64,000 nucleotides of DNA from JASJBU01 sp963797085 (GTDB lineage Bacteria > Pseudomonadota > Gammaproteobacteria > Chromatiales > Chromatiaceae). The DNA lies in contig CAWCOA010000011.1 of the NCBI GenBank assembly GCA_963797085.1, positions 310,001 through 374,000 on the forward strand. Reading direction: 5' to 3'. Position 1 is the first letter of the stretch, and the number at the start of each line of letters is the position of its first letter. Positions 30,044 to 38,733 of this stretch are shown here, piece by piece. The notes below the pieces were generated by a model. That model saw only the letters and a program-made list of their open reading frames with translations, ran no database searches and was not told the origin of the DNA. A program made the translations under genes and the position numbers.

Positions 30044-31426
30044 TCAGAACGGAAATCCTCCTCCGCCAGGCGGCATACCGCCGCCGGGAAACTTTCCGCC
30101 CAGATTGCGCATCATCTTCTTCATACCGCCACCTTTCATCTTTTTCATCATTTTCTGCATCTGGGTGAACTGTTTGAGTAACTTATTCACATCCTGTATC
30201 TGGGTTCCGGACCCGGCAGCAATGCGCCGCTTGCGCGACCCTTTGATAACAGCAGGGAAACGGCGCTCTTGGGGTGTCATCGAGTTGATAATGGCGATCA
30301 GTCGACCAACCTCCTTGTCATTGACCTGATTTTTCACATGGTCAGGCAGCTCGCCCATACCCGGCAGCTTGTCCAGCAGTCCACTCATCCCCCCCATGTT
30401 GGCCATTTGGGACATCTGCTCCTTGAAGTCCTCCAGATCGAAGCCCTTGCCTTTCTGAAGCTTTTTAGCCAGTTTTTCCGCTTTGTTCTGGTCGACCTTG
30501 CGCGAAACCTCCTCCACCAGGCTGAGAACATCTCCCATGCCAAGAATGCGTGAGGCAATCCGGTCCGGATGAAAAGGCTCCAGGGCGTCGGTCTTCTCCC
30601 CCATACCGATAAACTTGATCGGTTTGCCGGTGATCTGCCGAATGGAGAGCGCCGCGCCACCCCGGGCATCGCCATCCGCCTTGGTCAGGATCACCCCGGT
30701 CAGAGGCAGGGCCTCGTTGAAGGCCTTGGCTGTATTCGCCGCATCCTGACCGGTCATACTGTCCACGACAAACAGGGTTTCAACCGGCGTGATGGCTGCA
30801 TGCAGATCCTTGATCTCCAACATCATCGCGTCGTCCACATGGAGACGGCCTGCGGTGTCGACGATCAACACGTCGCAGAAGGACTTTTTAGCCTGAGCGA
30901 GCGCATCCTGCGCAATTTTCACCGGCGCCTGTTCGACAGAACTTGGAAAAAACTCCGCCTTGACCTCCTCAGCCAGGGTCTGCAACTGATCGATGGCGGC
31001 CGGGCGGTAGACATCGCAGCTCACAACCATGACCCGCTTTTTGCCAGTCTCTTGCAGCCAACGTGCAAGTTTCGCGACACTGGTTGTCTTACCCGATCCC
31101 TGCAGGCCCGCCATCAGAATCACCGCCGGCGGCTGGGCCGCCAGATCCAGTGACTCGTTGGCCTCGCCCATCACCTGGACCAGTTCATCATTGACGATCT
31201 TGATCAGCGTCTGCCCTGGCGTGAGGCTTCGCATCACCTCTTCACCCATGGCCTTGGCCTTGACCTGATCCACGAAACCGCGCACCACAGGCAGCGCTAC
31301 GTCCGCCTCCAGCAACGCCATGCGGACCTCGCGCATGGTGTCTTTGATATTCTCCTCAGAGAGGCGCCCCTGCCCTCTCAGGTTGTTGAGGACCTTGCCC
31401 AATCTTTCAGTTAGATTATTAAACAT
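30044..31426 (-). CDS. ffh: Signal recognition particle protein Ffh
   Basis: The GTPase of the bacterial signal recognition particle, which targets nascent membrane proteins to FtsY. The start ATG 31426 (MFNNLTERLGKVLNNLRGQG) gives 460 residues, the family norm; the frame is open 99 bases farther upstream without support. NG domain motifs: GLQGSGKTTSVAKLA (G1, about residue 105), VDTAGRLHVD (G3), TKADGDARGG (G4) and GMGEKTDALEPF. The methionine-rich M domain ends with MQKMMKKMKGGGMKKMMRNL, which binds 4.5S RNA and signal peptides. It is divergent from ypjD. Confidence 0.96.
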   Translation of the reverse strand: MFNNLTERLGKVLNNLRGQGRLSEENIKDTMREVRMALLEADVALPVVRGFVDQVKAKAMGEEVMRSLTPGQTLIKIVNDELVQVMGEANESLDLAAQPPAVILMAGLQGSGKTTSVAKLARWLQETGKKRVMVVSCDVYRPAAIDQLQTLAEEVKAEFFPSSVEQAPVKIAQDALAQAKKSFCDVLIVDTAGRLHVDDAMMLEIKDLHAAITPVETLFVVDSMTGQDAANTAKAFNEALPLTGVILTKADGDARGGAALSIRQITGKPIKFIGMGEKTDALEPFHPDRIASRILGMGDVLSLVEEVSRKVDQNKAEKLAKKLQKGKGFDLEDFKEQMSQMANMGGMSGLLDKLPGMGELPDHVKNQVNDKEVGRLIAIINSMTPQERRFPAVIKGSRKRRIAAGSGTQIQDVNKLLKQFTQMQKMMKKMKGGGMKKMMRNLGGKFPGGGMPPGGGGFPF

Positions 31427-31543
31427 ACTCGTTGCGCCAGCTTGCTGTGGCCTGCTCGTGTGACTTGGATGCAAAGGATTATATATCAGCTCAGGATAAA
31501 TCACCCCGAGGCAATTCGATTTCATTCACTATCGCCACAAAGT

Positions 31544-32392
31544 ATGCGATTATTCGGACTGGTTTTATTGAGAAATCAAGAGCAGCAGACATTGCTTTCA
31601 CTCTCCGCCATCGCAGCCTACTTAGGGGCTGCAGCATGCTTCGCATTAAAATTGTTTCGCGGTGAGCGGATCAACATCCCACTGCGGCAGGTGGGCCTGC
31701 TATTGGGCTTTCTCGGCATTCTGCTGCATGGATTACTCCTTTACAGCAATACGGTATCGGACAACGGGATCAATCTCGGTGTCTTCAATGCCTTTTCCCT
31801 GATCACCTGGACCATTCTGCTGCTGCTGTTGATCTCCAGCCTCAGCAAACCGGTGGAAAATCTGGGCACGGTGCTGTTGCCACTGGGGGCGCTGGCGATA
31901 GTACTGGAACATCGCTATGCCTCGGTGCGCCTCCTGACCGATACGGCTCCGATTGGCTTGACCATCCATATCCTGGTTTCCATGCTGGCCTACAGCCTGT
32001 TTACCCTGGCCAGCGTCCAGGCAGTGCTTCTCGCGATACAGGATCATCATCTGCATCATCGTCATCCAGGCGGATTTGTCCGCGCCCTGCCACCTTTGCA
32101 GACCATGGAAAGTCTTTTATTTGAGATGATCGGCGCCGGGTTTGTACTGCTTACCCTCGCTTTGATCTCCGGATTTACCTTTCTGGAAGATATGTTTGCC
32201 CAGCGGCTGGCGCACAAGACCATACTGTCCATCACCGCCTGGTTTGTCTTCGGCACACTGCTGTGGGGGCGTTTTCACTTTGGCTGGCGAGGGCAGAAGG
32301 CCCTGATCTGGACCCTGAGTGGATTTGTGGTGCTGATGCTGGCCTATTTTGGCAGCAAGGTTGTGATGGAACTGATCCTCGGCAGAGGTTAA
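31544..32392 (+). CDS. ypjD: YpjD/CcsA-HemX family cytochrome c assembly-type membrane protein
   Basis: An integral membrane protein of 282 residues from ATG 31544 with about eight helices. It belongs to the CcsA/HemX-like family, as E. coli YpjD, which lies next to ffh in many Gammaproteobacteria. The family pattern is seen in IHILVSMLAYSLFTLASVQA and the C-terminal TAWFVFGTLLWGRFHFGWRG. Conserved histidines (near LEHRYASV and LTIHIL) could bind heme. YpjD function is not well established. The fliT stop overlaps its end by 4 bases on the opposite strand. Confidence 0.85.
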   Translation: MRLFGLVLLRNQEQQTLLSLSAIAAYLGAAACFALKLFRGERINIPLRQVGLLLGFLGILLHGLLLYSNTVSDNGINLGVFNAFSLITWTILLLLLISSLSKPVENLGTVLLPLGALAIVLEHRYASVRLLTDTAPIGLTIHILVSMLAYSLFTLASVQAVLLAIQDHHLHHRHPGGFVRALPPLQTMESLLFEMIGAGFVLLTLALISGFTFLEDMFAQRLAHKTILSITAWFVFGTLLWGRFHFGWRGQKALIWTLSGFVVLMLAYFGSKVVMELILGRG

Positions 32393-32712
32393 GAGTTGTG
32401 GCCTTGCCGGTAGGCCCTGCCTGCTTTGCGGCCCTGTTTTAGCTGACGCAGCTGACTGGATAACTTGGATTTTCCCTGCACTCCGATAGACTCCATCTCT
32501 CTGTTCAGGACATCTATCTCGCGTAATATGGCAATTTTTTCCGGCAAATCTTCAGCTGGCTCTGCAGCAAGGCCTTTCTGGATCGCCCGCAGACGCTCTG
32601 CCTCCAATTTAGCCGCCTCCTCCCAGTCGCCGTCTTTCATCAACTCCAACAGGCGTCTACTGAGCGTCAGACCCCGTTCCAGGATTTGCCGAGATGTGTG
32701 ATTCACTGTCAC
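32389..32712 (-). CDS. fliT: Flagellar protein FliT-like chaperone
   Basis: A 107-residue helical protein (ILERGLTLSRRLLELMKDGD, then EEAAKLEAERLRAIQKGL), with the size and pattern of FliT, the FliD export chaperone that in enterics also inhibits FlhD4C2. It abuts fliS (the stop of fliS and the start of fliT share a base) and follows fliD, which is the conserved fliD-fliS-fliT order. Sequence conservation of FliT is low, so the identity rests partly on position. Its 3' end converges with ypjD. Confidence 0.78.
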   Translation of the reverse strand: MTVNHTSRQILERGLTLSRRLLELMKDGDWEEAAKLEAERLRAIQKGLAAEPAEDLPEKIAILREIDVLNREMESIGVQGKSKLSSQLRQLKQGRKAGRAYRQGHNS

Positions 32713-33146
32713 TAGGCGGCTGAAACAGGCTTACCTGGACCTCCGGCTGGCTGCTTGATCTCGTCCGGCATGGCATCCCAGGCGGATTTAATCTCTAGCA
32801 GCAGGGAACTGACCTCATCCAGAATCAGCAAATCATTTTTAAGATTAGCTTCGGACAAACGCCGCACCAGGTAGTCATAGAGGTTATCGAGATTATTCGC
32901 CATATCGCCGCCCTCTTCCATGTTGAGGCTACCCCTTAACCCGTTAATGATGGAAATGGCCCAGTTAATGTGCTTGCCTTTCGCCTCATACTCATGGCGA
33001 TCCATGTGTCCTTTGGCAACCGCAATCTTTTCCAGGGCGCCTTCCATCAGCATCTGTACAAGTCTGTGTGGATTAGCAAAATCAGCTTCGGAGCCGACTG
33101 CCACTTTACCGTACTGGCGAGCGCCATGTTTCTGATTGAAATTCAT
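32712..33146 (-). CDS. fliS: Flagellin export chaperone FliS
   Basis: A 144-residue helical chaperone that caps flagellin in the cytoplasm until export. Motifs: ANPHRLVQMLMEGALEKIAV (residues 25-44), KGKHINWAISIINGLRGSLN and NNLDNLYDYLVRRLSEANLK. The C-terminal tail is Pro/Gly-rich. It lies 42 bases downstream of fliD in the same operon. Confidence 0.94.
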   Translation of the reverse strand: MNFNQKHGARQYGKVAVGSEADFANPHRLVQMLMEGALEKIAVAKGHMDRHEYEAKGKHINWAISIINGLRGSLNMEEGGDMANNLDNLYDYLVRRLSEANLKNDLLILDEVSSLLLEIKSAWDAMPDEIKQPAGGPGKPVSAA

Positions 33147-33188
33147 TCTTATAACCTCTGATCAATCATGCTCATTAATTTGGATCAA

Positions 33189-34532
33189 TTATTTGGTGTT
33201 ACCTGGCATTAAATTTTCCAGGGCGGAAAGCTGCGCTGTCACATAACTGCTGGTCGCCTGCAACTCCCCAAGCAAGACATCCAAGGCAGAAAACTGCGAA
33301 CGATAACGGGCGCCAACCAATTCCAGGCGGTGTTGCATGTCTGCGATCTCCTTATTGTTATTGTCCACACTGGCGTTCAATCCTTCTTCTCGTGCATCGA
33401 TCAGTCCGTCATCTCCCAACATGCCTTTCAGTTTGGCGTCGAGCCGGAACGCGAAGCCCTGATCATCATTGGCAAACAGTTCGGCCACTGATGACAGATC
33501 ATCCTGCATCGCATCGGTCAGTTTGTTTCTGTCGAATGTCAGGGTTCCATCTTTCTGGAAACTGATGCCAATATCGGAAGCATAGGAGTAGGCGCCCGTC
33601 ACACTGGCGTTGGAACCCAGCACCGAGCGAACCTGCGTCTCCACCATACGCAAGGTGCCATCGCCTGAGAGATCGCCCTCCTTCAATTTGCTCATTGAGG
33701 AGAGCAGCTCGTTGTAGGACTCTACAAAGGTCTCTACGGAAGTTATTATCTCCTCGGAATCCCGCGTGATATTCAATGACACATTAGTGGCGCTGGTGCT
33801 CTGCAGATCGATGGTGACACCCTGAATCGCATCGGAAATCGAATTGCTGGAGCGGATGACCGTATAGGAGTCATCGATGATGATCTTTGCATCTGCCGCG
33901 GGCTGTATCTGAGTAAAACCCAGTGGATCCGCTATCGCATCATCGTCACTGTTGGTGAATGAGAAGGTCATGGTATTGGCCAGGCCGGTATTTTTACTTG
34001 AAAGCAGCAGATTGACGCTGCTCTCGCTCTCACGAATTACACTGGCGCTGACACCCACATTGTCCGTTGCCTCCTTGATGGCTAATTGAATCTCGGACAG
34101 GGTCTTGCCGCCGATTTCGACGGTAAACGTTTCGTCACCGATGCCGATGGTCATCTTATCGCCAGAAGTACCGACAGGATCGGCTTCACCCAACGGACCA
34201 GACCCCTGCTTTTGTGAGGCTGCCAGACTCTCGACCTGAATGTCATAACTGCCAAGGGCAACATCATTATTGGCCGTGGCGGTGAAAACGGATGTATTGC
34301 CCGATTGTGCGGAGAAGGCATCGAAATCATTAAACGACCCAAGCGCTGAGGTGGCATCCTGGAAATTTGCCATGTCACTGCGCAGTTGGCCGTAGGCGCT
34401 GATCTGAGCCAGATAGTCTCCGGCCTTGACCTGCAGTCGCTGCAGAGGAATCTGCTCAACCGCCATCAGCGAGTCGATGATTCCATTGATATCCAGCCCT
34501 GAACCTATACCGGGCGCGGAAAGTGTGGCCAT
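33189..34532 (-). CDS. fliD: Flagellar filament cap protein FliD
   Basis: A 447-residue hook-associated protein 2 that caps the filament and polymerises flagellin. The N-terminal domain starts MATLSAPGIGSGLDINGIID and SLMAVEQIPLQRLQVKAGDY, and the C-terminal domain contains VEQYNELLSSM-like and ARYRSQFSALDVLLGELQAT segments, ending TAQLSALENLMPGN. The frame is intact. A degenerate copy of the first about 20 codons, with a similar upstream sequence, lies at about 34745-34817, so the gene was probably once duplicated in tandem. Confidence 0.94.
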   Translation of the reverse strand: MATLSAPGIGSGLDINGIIDSLMAVEQIPLQRLQVKAGDYLAQISAYGQLRSDMANFQDATSALGSFNDFDAFSAQSGNTSVFTATANNDVALGSYDIQVESLAASQKQGSGPLGEADPVGTSGDKMTIGIGDETFTVEIGGKTLSEIQLAIKEATDNVGVSASVIRESESSVNLLLSSKNTGLANTMTFSFTNSDDDAIADPLGFTQIQPAADAKIIIDDSYTVIRSSNSISDAIQGVTIDLQSTSATNVSLNITRDSEEIITSVETFVESYNELLSSMSKLKEGDLSGDGTLRMVETQVRSVLGSNASVTGAYSYASDIGISFQKDGTLTFDRNKLTDAMQDDLSSVAELFANDDQGFAFRLDAKLKGMLGDDGLIDAREEGLNASVDNNNKEIADMQHRLELVGARYRSQFSALDVLLGELQATSSYVTAQLSALENLMPGNTK

Positions 34533-34587
34533 TTTTTATCTCCGGTTTGACCTGGCTATACCCAACAATTGTTTGTTTGAGCTATTT

Positions 34588-34704
34588 GGTGCGCACAGCG
34601 CACCCTACATCAAACTGGTTACCCTATTCCTATCGTAGGGTGCGCCGTGCGCACCACTCCCCTCCGGAAGGTGTTGTCCTATCGTAGGGTGCGCCGTGCG
34701 CACC
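34588..34704. repeat. Three copies of a palindromic REP-like repeat
   Basis: A palindromic unit (core GGGTGCGCCGTGCGCACC) occurs at 34635-34655 and 34684-34704 in the same orientation, with an identical 29-base stretch including flanks, and in inverted orientation with one change at 34588-34608 (GGTGCGCACAGCGCACCC). Such short GC-rich palindromes between genes are typical of REP elements spread by RAYT transposases. They lie between the two fliD copies. Confidence 0.8.
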
Positions 34705-34744
34705 ACCGAGTAACCCATTGATATGTGGTGCACCCCAAGAGTAT

Positions 34745-34817
34745 TTGCTACTGAACAACGATGCTGTTGATATCCAGACCGGACCCAATGCCGGGTGCAG
34801 AAAGCGTGCGTTGTCAT
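34745..34817 (-). pseudogene. fliD: Remnant of a second fliD (5' end)
   Basis: From ATG 34817, with GGAG in front, the sequence reads MTT and after a one-base shift LSAPGIGSGLDINSIVVQ followed by a stop. This matches the FliD N-terminus (MATLSAPGIGSGLDING in the intact gene). The upstream 20 bases also resemble those of the intact fliD. Only about 20 codons survive. The rest of the 34533-34946 gap holds the REP palindromes and no gene. Confidence 0.65.
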
Positions 34818-34946
34818 CCTCGTCTCCAGTTCAATCTGGCCTCCGGATCAAGGCCGCGTCTCAGGTTCAACGAAAAACAGGCGTTCCCTCCGCCTGCTTT
34901 TCGACACCTTTGATTATTGAAGCAATTTCAGGGCCAAACTACAGGA

Positions 34947-35414
34947 TCAGGCCTGGAGTTCTACCAGTAAACCTACCGACTGTTCCCGCAGACTCTTGCC
35001 ATCCAGTTGGCTCGCTTCAGCCTCCTGCATCTCCCTCATCTGGCTTGCCAGGGCCATAACCTCTTCCGAGGGAATCTGACGGATCAAGTCACCTGAATCC
35101 CTATCCACAACCCGCACTACCATGCGTCCGAGATCTTCATCGACATCGAACTGCAACTCGCGGTTCAACCTCTGCGCAAAGTCTTTCATCTGACTGACGG
35201 CGCCTTCCAGTTTCTCTTTCGAGATTTCGGATGGCGCAGCAGCGGCTTTCTCGGACTGGGCGGTTTCTTCTACAGGCTGCTTGCTGGTGACAGGATCAAC
35301 AGCTTGCTGTGGGGAGACAGACTGACTCTCGGCAGTACGACGTACTTCCTTACCGGAACCCTTAGCCGGCAGAGTATTCATTGTGAGCGTCATGTCATTA
35401 GCCATGGCCGTCAC
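34947..35414 (-). CDS. flaG: Flagellar protein FlaG
   Basis: A 155-residue protein. The N-terminal about 70 residues are Ser/Glu/Ala-rich and likely disordered; the FlaG domain follows with SQMKDFAQRLNRELQFDVDE, VVRVVDRDSGDLIRQIPSEE and VMALASQMREMQ. The segment FDVDED...VVRVVDRDSGDLIRQIP is the family signature. FlaG proteins influence filament length in polar flagella. It is placed between fliC and fliD, the usual order. Confidence 0.9.
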   Translation of the reverse strand: MTAMANDMTLTMNTLPAKGSGKEVRRTAESQSVSPQQAVDPVTSKQPVEETAQSEKAAAAPSEISKEKLEGAVSQMKDFAQRLNRELQFDVDEDLGRMVVRVVDRDSGDLIRQIPSEEVMALASQMREMQEAEASQLDGKSLREQSVGLLVELQA

Positions 35415-35438
35415 CTCTCTTACCTTTCATGATGTTGC

Positions 35439-35462
35439 CGCCTGGAATTTCTTCCAGGCGGT
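35439..35462 (-). other. Intergenic hairpin between fliC and flaG
   Basis: A perfect 10-bp inverted repeat CCGCCTGGAA/TTCCAGGCGG with a 4-base loop, 20 bases after the fliC stop. No T run follows on the minus strand, so it is more likely an RNA stability or processing element, or a partial terminator, that would lower flaG-fliD expression relative to flagellin. Confidence 0.6.
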
Positions 35463-35482
35463 ACTCTTGGCTCAGGACCGGA

Positions 35483-37255
35483 TTACTGCAGGAGCGACAG
35501 CACCATCTGCGGCTGCGAGTTGGCCTGGGACAGCATGGCCACGCCGGCCTGCTGCATGATCTGGGTACGGGTCAACGCGGCGGTTTCAGCCGCGAAGTCC
35601 GCATCCATGATCCGCGAACGGGCCGCGCTGACATTCTCGGAGACGTTACCCAGATTGGCGATGGTGGATTCCAGACGATTCTGCACCGCACCCATCTCGC
35701 CGCGGGAGCTAGTGATGGTGGCCAAGGCGGCATCGATGGTATCGATGGCGCTCTGTGCACCGGCGGCCGTGGAGATGTCGATATCGGCGACTGATTTACC
35801 TGAGGTGCTGGCGCTATTGGTTTCGAGCAGACCGGTTTCAGTAAGTGAAGAGCTGCTGTTGTATTATCTCCGGCTTTAATGGAGATTTCAGTCCCATCCA
35901 CAGAGTTGAATGTTAATAGCGCTAGCTAGTAGCATCTAGCGGACGCCACAACACCATGCTCGTCAGATAACTTGTTGATCGCTGCTGCAGAGCTGCACTT
36001 GAGTATCACTAGTAGTGCTGTCTGTAACCGCGCCAATCTCGACACCATTGATGATCAGATCACCTTCGGCCAAGGCGGCCGCACAGCTGAGTGCAACACC
36101 AGTGATATCACTGTCAGTACGTGCTTGAACACCGATATCGGCGATTTCAGCTGCAGCAACAATGGTACCACCATACGCGATATCCACATTGGAAACATTG
36201 GGATCAGTGATTTTAAAGCTCAGCTGGGCCTGGTGATCATCACCAGTTGCGTAAGCCAACGGCTGCTGCTTCACCGCTACTGTATCATCGTAACAGTAAT
36301 TGTTGCCCCAGTATCACTTCTCAAAGACATCTTGCCATCATCACTGAGTGTGGCTTTAATAAGACCTGCGCCCTGATCATTGATCTTGTCCACCACCTCT
36401 TGCATGCTGCCAGTATCGGTAATCTCCAGATTGTTTACTGCCATCAGCTTGAGTCAAGTGCAATCTTCAACTCATCAGTGCCACGAATGATGCCAGTCAC
36501 CGTCTGCACCAGTTGATCCCTTCGGCTTCCGTAAAGGCACTGGCCTCGACACCCGAAACATTCGAATTGATCGTCTCCAAGTGATCATTCAGGTTCGCAG
36601 CACTCATTTAGATCACCAACATCTTGATCATTGATACTCATGGTCAGTACTAGCAGTACCATCAATAGCTTGCAAAGCCTGCACAGAGTCCAGTAGCACT
36701 GGTAGCAGCTGTACCGATCAAATCACCCGAAGCCGCCCCACCAAGATCTTCAGCCGCAAAGCTCTGAGCAGAGAAGCTGACGCCAATCGTCTCATTGGAT
36801 TCCGAGCCGACCTGCAGGGTAAAGGTGCCCAGGGTACCATCCAGCAGTTTCTGGCCATTGAAGGTCGTCGCTTCTGAGATACGGGTCAGCTCTGCCTGCA
36901 GCTGAGAAACCTCTTCCTGCAGGTTGGCGCGATCCGCAGCGGTATTGGTATCATTCGCGGACTGAATGGAGAGTTCACGCATGCGCTGCAGGATGTTGGT
37001 GGATTCCTGCAGGCCGCCTTCCGCCGTCTGCGACAGGGAGATGCCGTCATTGGCATTTCGCATCGCCTGATTCAGACCCCGGATCTGCGAGCCCATGCGG
37101 TCGGCGATACCCAGGCCGGCTGAATCGTCTTTGGCGCTGTTGATACGCAGGCCGGTGGAGAGGCGTTGCATCGAGGTGGAGAGAGCGGTTTGTGAGGTGT
37201 TGAGGTTGCGTTGCGCATTCAACGACATGATATTGGTGTTGATACCCATTGCCAT
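35483..37255 (-). CDS. fliC: Flagellin, central region out of frame many times
   Basis: The N-terminal D0/D1 region is in frame from 37255 (MAMGINTNIMSLNAQRNLNT, LSTGLRINSAKDDSAGLGIA, MRELSIQSANDTNT) for about 190 codons. The C-terminal D1/D0 region is in frame from about 35725 to the stop (IANLGNVSENVSAARSRIMD, QAGVAMLSQANSQPQMVLSL). The middle, 35726-36690, changes frame at least six times. Joined across frames it still reads as flagellin, for example NLNDHLETINSN, VVDKINDQGAGLIKATLSD and EGDLIINGVEIG. The full protein would be about 590 residues. The damage is confined to the hypervariable domain. A sigma-28 promoter lies upstream. Confidence 0.85.
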
Positions 37256-37365
37256 GATAGTTTCTCCTTAATCACCCGGCGATGTCCTGCATCGAGCCTG
37301 GGCGTTAGGTTGATATTTAGCGGATATACTGTCGGGTATGACTGTATTTACCGCTTCCGGTCTCT

Positions 37366-37392
37366 GTAACGGCAAAAGGAAAGTGAACCTTA
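37366..37392 (-). promoter_or_regulatory. Sigma-28 (FliA) promoter of fliC
   Basis: On the minus strand TAAGGTTC, then exactly 11 bases, then GCCGTTAC, against the consensus TAAAGTTT-N11-GCCGATAA. It ends 111 bases upstream of the flagellin ATG at 37255. Confidence 0.75.
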
Positions 37393-37467
37393 AGCAACTG
37401 GAGAAACAAAATCTGAAACCGTCGGCAAGCGCAGGTGCTGCCCATGGCTGCGATTAGCGACTGCCAC

Positions 37468-37519
37468 AAAGCGTACTTTTAATGCTACACTGCGTACGTG
37501 TTAATAGAAAAGCGTACTT
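37468..37519 (+). promoter_or_regulatory. Direct-repeat operator of the toxin-antitoxin pair
   Basis: AAAGCGTACTT occurs at 37468-37478 and 37509-37519, and the core GCGTAC also at 37492-37497. The three GCGTAC cores are 21 and 20 bases apart, two helical turns, on one face of DNA. The last copy ends 15 bases before the antitoxin ATG. This is as expected for an autoregulated antitoxin operator. Confidence 0.55.
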
Positions 37520-37534
37520 AATGGAGTGCAGGCA

Positions 37535-37762
37535 ATGCTTGAACATCTAACACCTTCACGTTTAAGGGCCAACCTATATCGTATTCTTGACCAGATTCTG
37601 GAAACAGGTACACCTGTAGAGATATTGTGTAAAGGTCGTCGCTTGCGCATCGTACCTGAACAGGCAGGCAAGCTTGATCTCCTCAAACCTCACCTGAATT
37701 TCATCAAAGGAAAACGGGAGGAGTTAGTACATATGGACTGGTCAGACCAGTGGCATCCCTGA
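37535..37762 (+). CDS. Antitoxin, Phd/YefM-like
   Basis: A 75-residue DNA-binding antitoxin candidate. ATG 37535 has GGAG 8 bases upstream; an in-frame GTG at 37526 is possible. The N-terminal pattern MLEHLTPSRLRANLYRILDQ, then ETGTPVEILCKGRRLRIVPE, fits the Phd/YefM fold (helix, then a strand pair that ends in a polar tail). The C-terminal 25 residues probably wrap the toxin. It overlaps the PIN toxin gene by 13 bases, which is typical coupling of a type II module. Confidence 0.75.
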   Translation: MLEHLTPSRLRANLYRILDQILETGTPVEILCKGRRLRIVPEQAGKLDLLKPHLNFIKGKREELVHMDWSDQWHP

Positions 37763-38139
37763 TCTATCTGGATACCCATGTCGTAGTGTGGCTGTATGCA
37801 GAAGGTGGTACAGCTATCCCAGCAAGGTCAGCCAAGCTGCTTGAGGAAGCATTAGATATTCGCATATCGCCAATGGTGCGAATGGAATTGCAATATCTAT
37901 ACGAGATTGATCGTGTAACTGAATCACCACTACCCGTCCTGGATACACTCGAAACAGCTCTTGGCTTAACTATCTGTAATGCACCTTTCCCTGCTGTTGT
38001 GAAAGAAGCAGAAGGTCAGAATTGGACTAGAGATCCATTCGACCGCCTGATTGTGGCGCAAGCTGCGCTTTATGATGCTCCCCTTATAACCAAGGATGAA
38101 TACATTCATAACCACTACACACTAGCGATTTGGAAATAG
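37750..38139 (+). CDS. PIN-domain toxin (VapC-like)
   Basis: A 129-residue PIN-domain ribonuclease candidate starting at GTG 37750 inside the antitoxin gene. The first acidic residue is in IYLDTHVVVWLYAEG, another in SPMVRMELQYLYEID (Glu near residue 40) and the last in TRDPFDRLIVAQAALYDAPL. The four-acid metal site of VapC RNases is therefore conserved. Such toxins cut tRNA or rRNA when the antitoxin is lost. The 210 bases after it contain no gene. Confidence 0.82.
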   Translation: MASLIYLDTHVVVWLYAEGGTAIPARSAKLLEEALDIRISPMVRMELQYLYEIDRVTESPLPVLDTLETALGLTICNAPFPAVVKEAEGQNWTRDPFDRLIVAQAALYDAPLITKDEYIHNHYTLAIWK

Positions 38140-38349
38140 CGTGTTATTAATCGATTAACAGGCACGAAACCTGGTTGATGCATTCCCACGCAGAAGATAA
38201 TTAATTCACCTGTGTACTAAGGCTATCCTTCAGCCAATTTCTCGCGGCATCCTCTGGCAAGTTCTGTTGCAGTGATGCTTCGCATTGCTTAATGCCTTTC
38301 ATTACAAATAATCTGATTATATCAGATTTTTACAATTGCACATTGTGGC

Positions 38350-38733
38350 TCAGATACAAGTCAGGGGGTAATCCCTTATCCTACTGTCGCTGCTCATGAT
38401 GGCCATCTTTTCAGTCATTGCCTGGGCAATCAGCATTCGGTCGAATGGATCACGATGATGGAACGGGAGGGTTTCCAAGGTTGTGCAGTGAGCCACATCG
38501 ATAGGCAACCAGTGAATATTGTTGGAGGTCAACTCTTGCTGAACGCTGTTCAGCCAATTGTCTGCCAGTTCAAGCTTTCCCAGGCTGACCTTGATCGTAA
38601 TCTCCCATAAACTGACAATACTGAAATAAAGCTGGTTATCCAGATCCAGAAAACCTTCCCGCATCTCAGCCGTTAACCTGGCATCATCTGACAGCAACCA
38701 GAACAGCACATGAGTATCCAGAAGGATTTTCAT
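38350..38733 (-). CDS. PIN-domain toxin (VapC-like), second module
   Basis: A 127-residue PIN protein beginning MKILLDTHVLFWLLSDDARL, with SIVSLWEITIKVSLGKLEL (Glu of the active site) and HHRDPFDRMLIAQAMTEKMA. The C-terminal MSSDSRIRDYPL carries a further acidic residue. It belongs to the same broad subfamily (type II toxin, PIN, paired with Phd) as the plus-strand toxin, but the two are not close copies. Its start overlaps the antitoxin stop by 4 bases. Confidence 0.85.
   Translation of the reverse strand: MKILLDTHVLFWLLSDDARLTAEMREGFLDLDNQLYFSIVSLWEITIKVSLGKLELADNWLNSVQQELTSNNIHWLPIDVAHCTTLETLPFHHRDPFDRMLIAQAMTEKMAIMSSDSRIRDYPLTCI

Noticed and set aside
37256..37365. Second promoter for fliC close to the ATG
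   Set aside because: I saw no sigma-54 or sigma-70 pattern of good quality between 37256 and 37365; only the sigma-28 motif is convincing.
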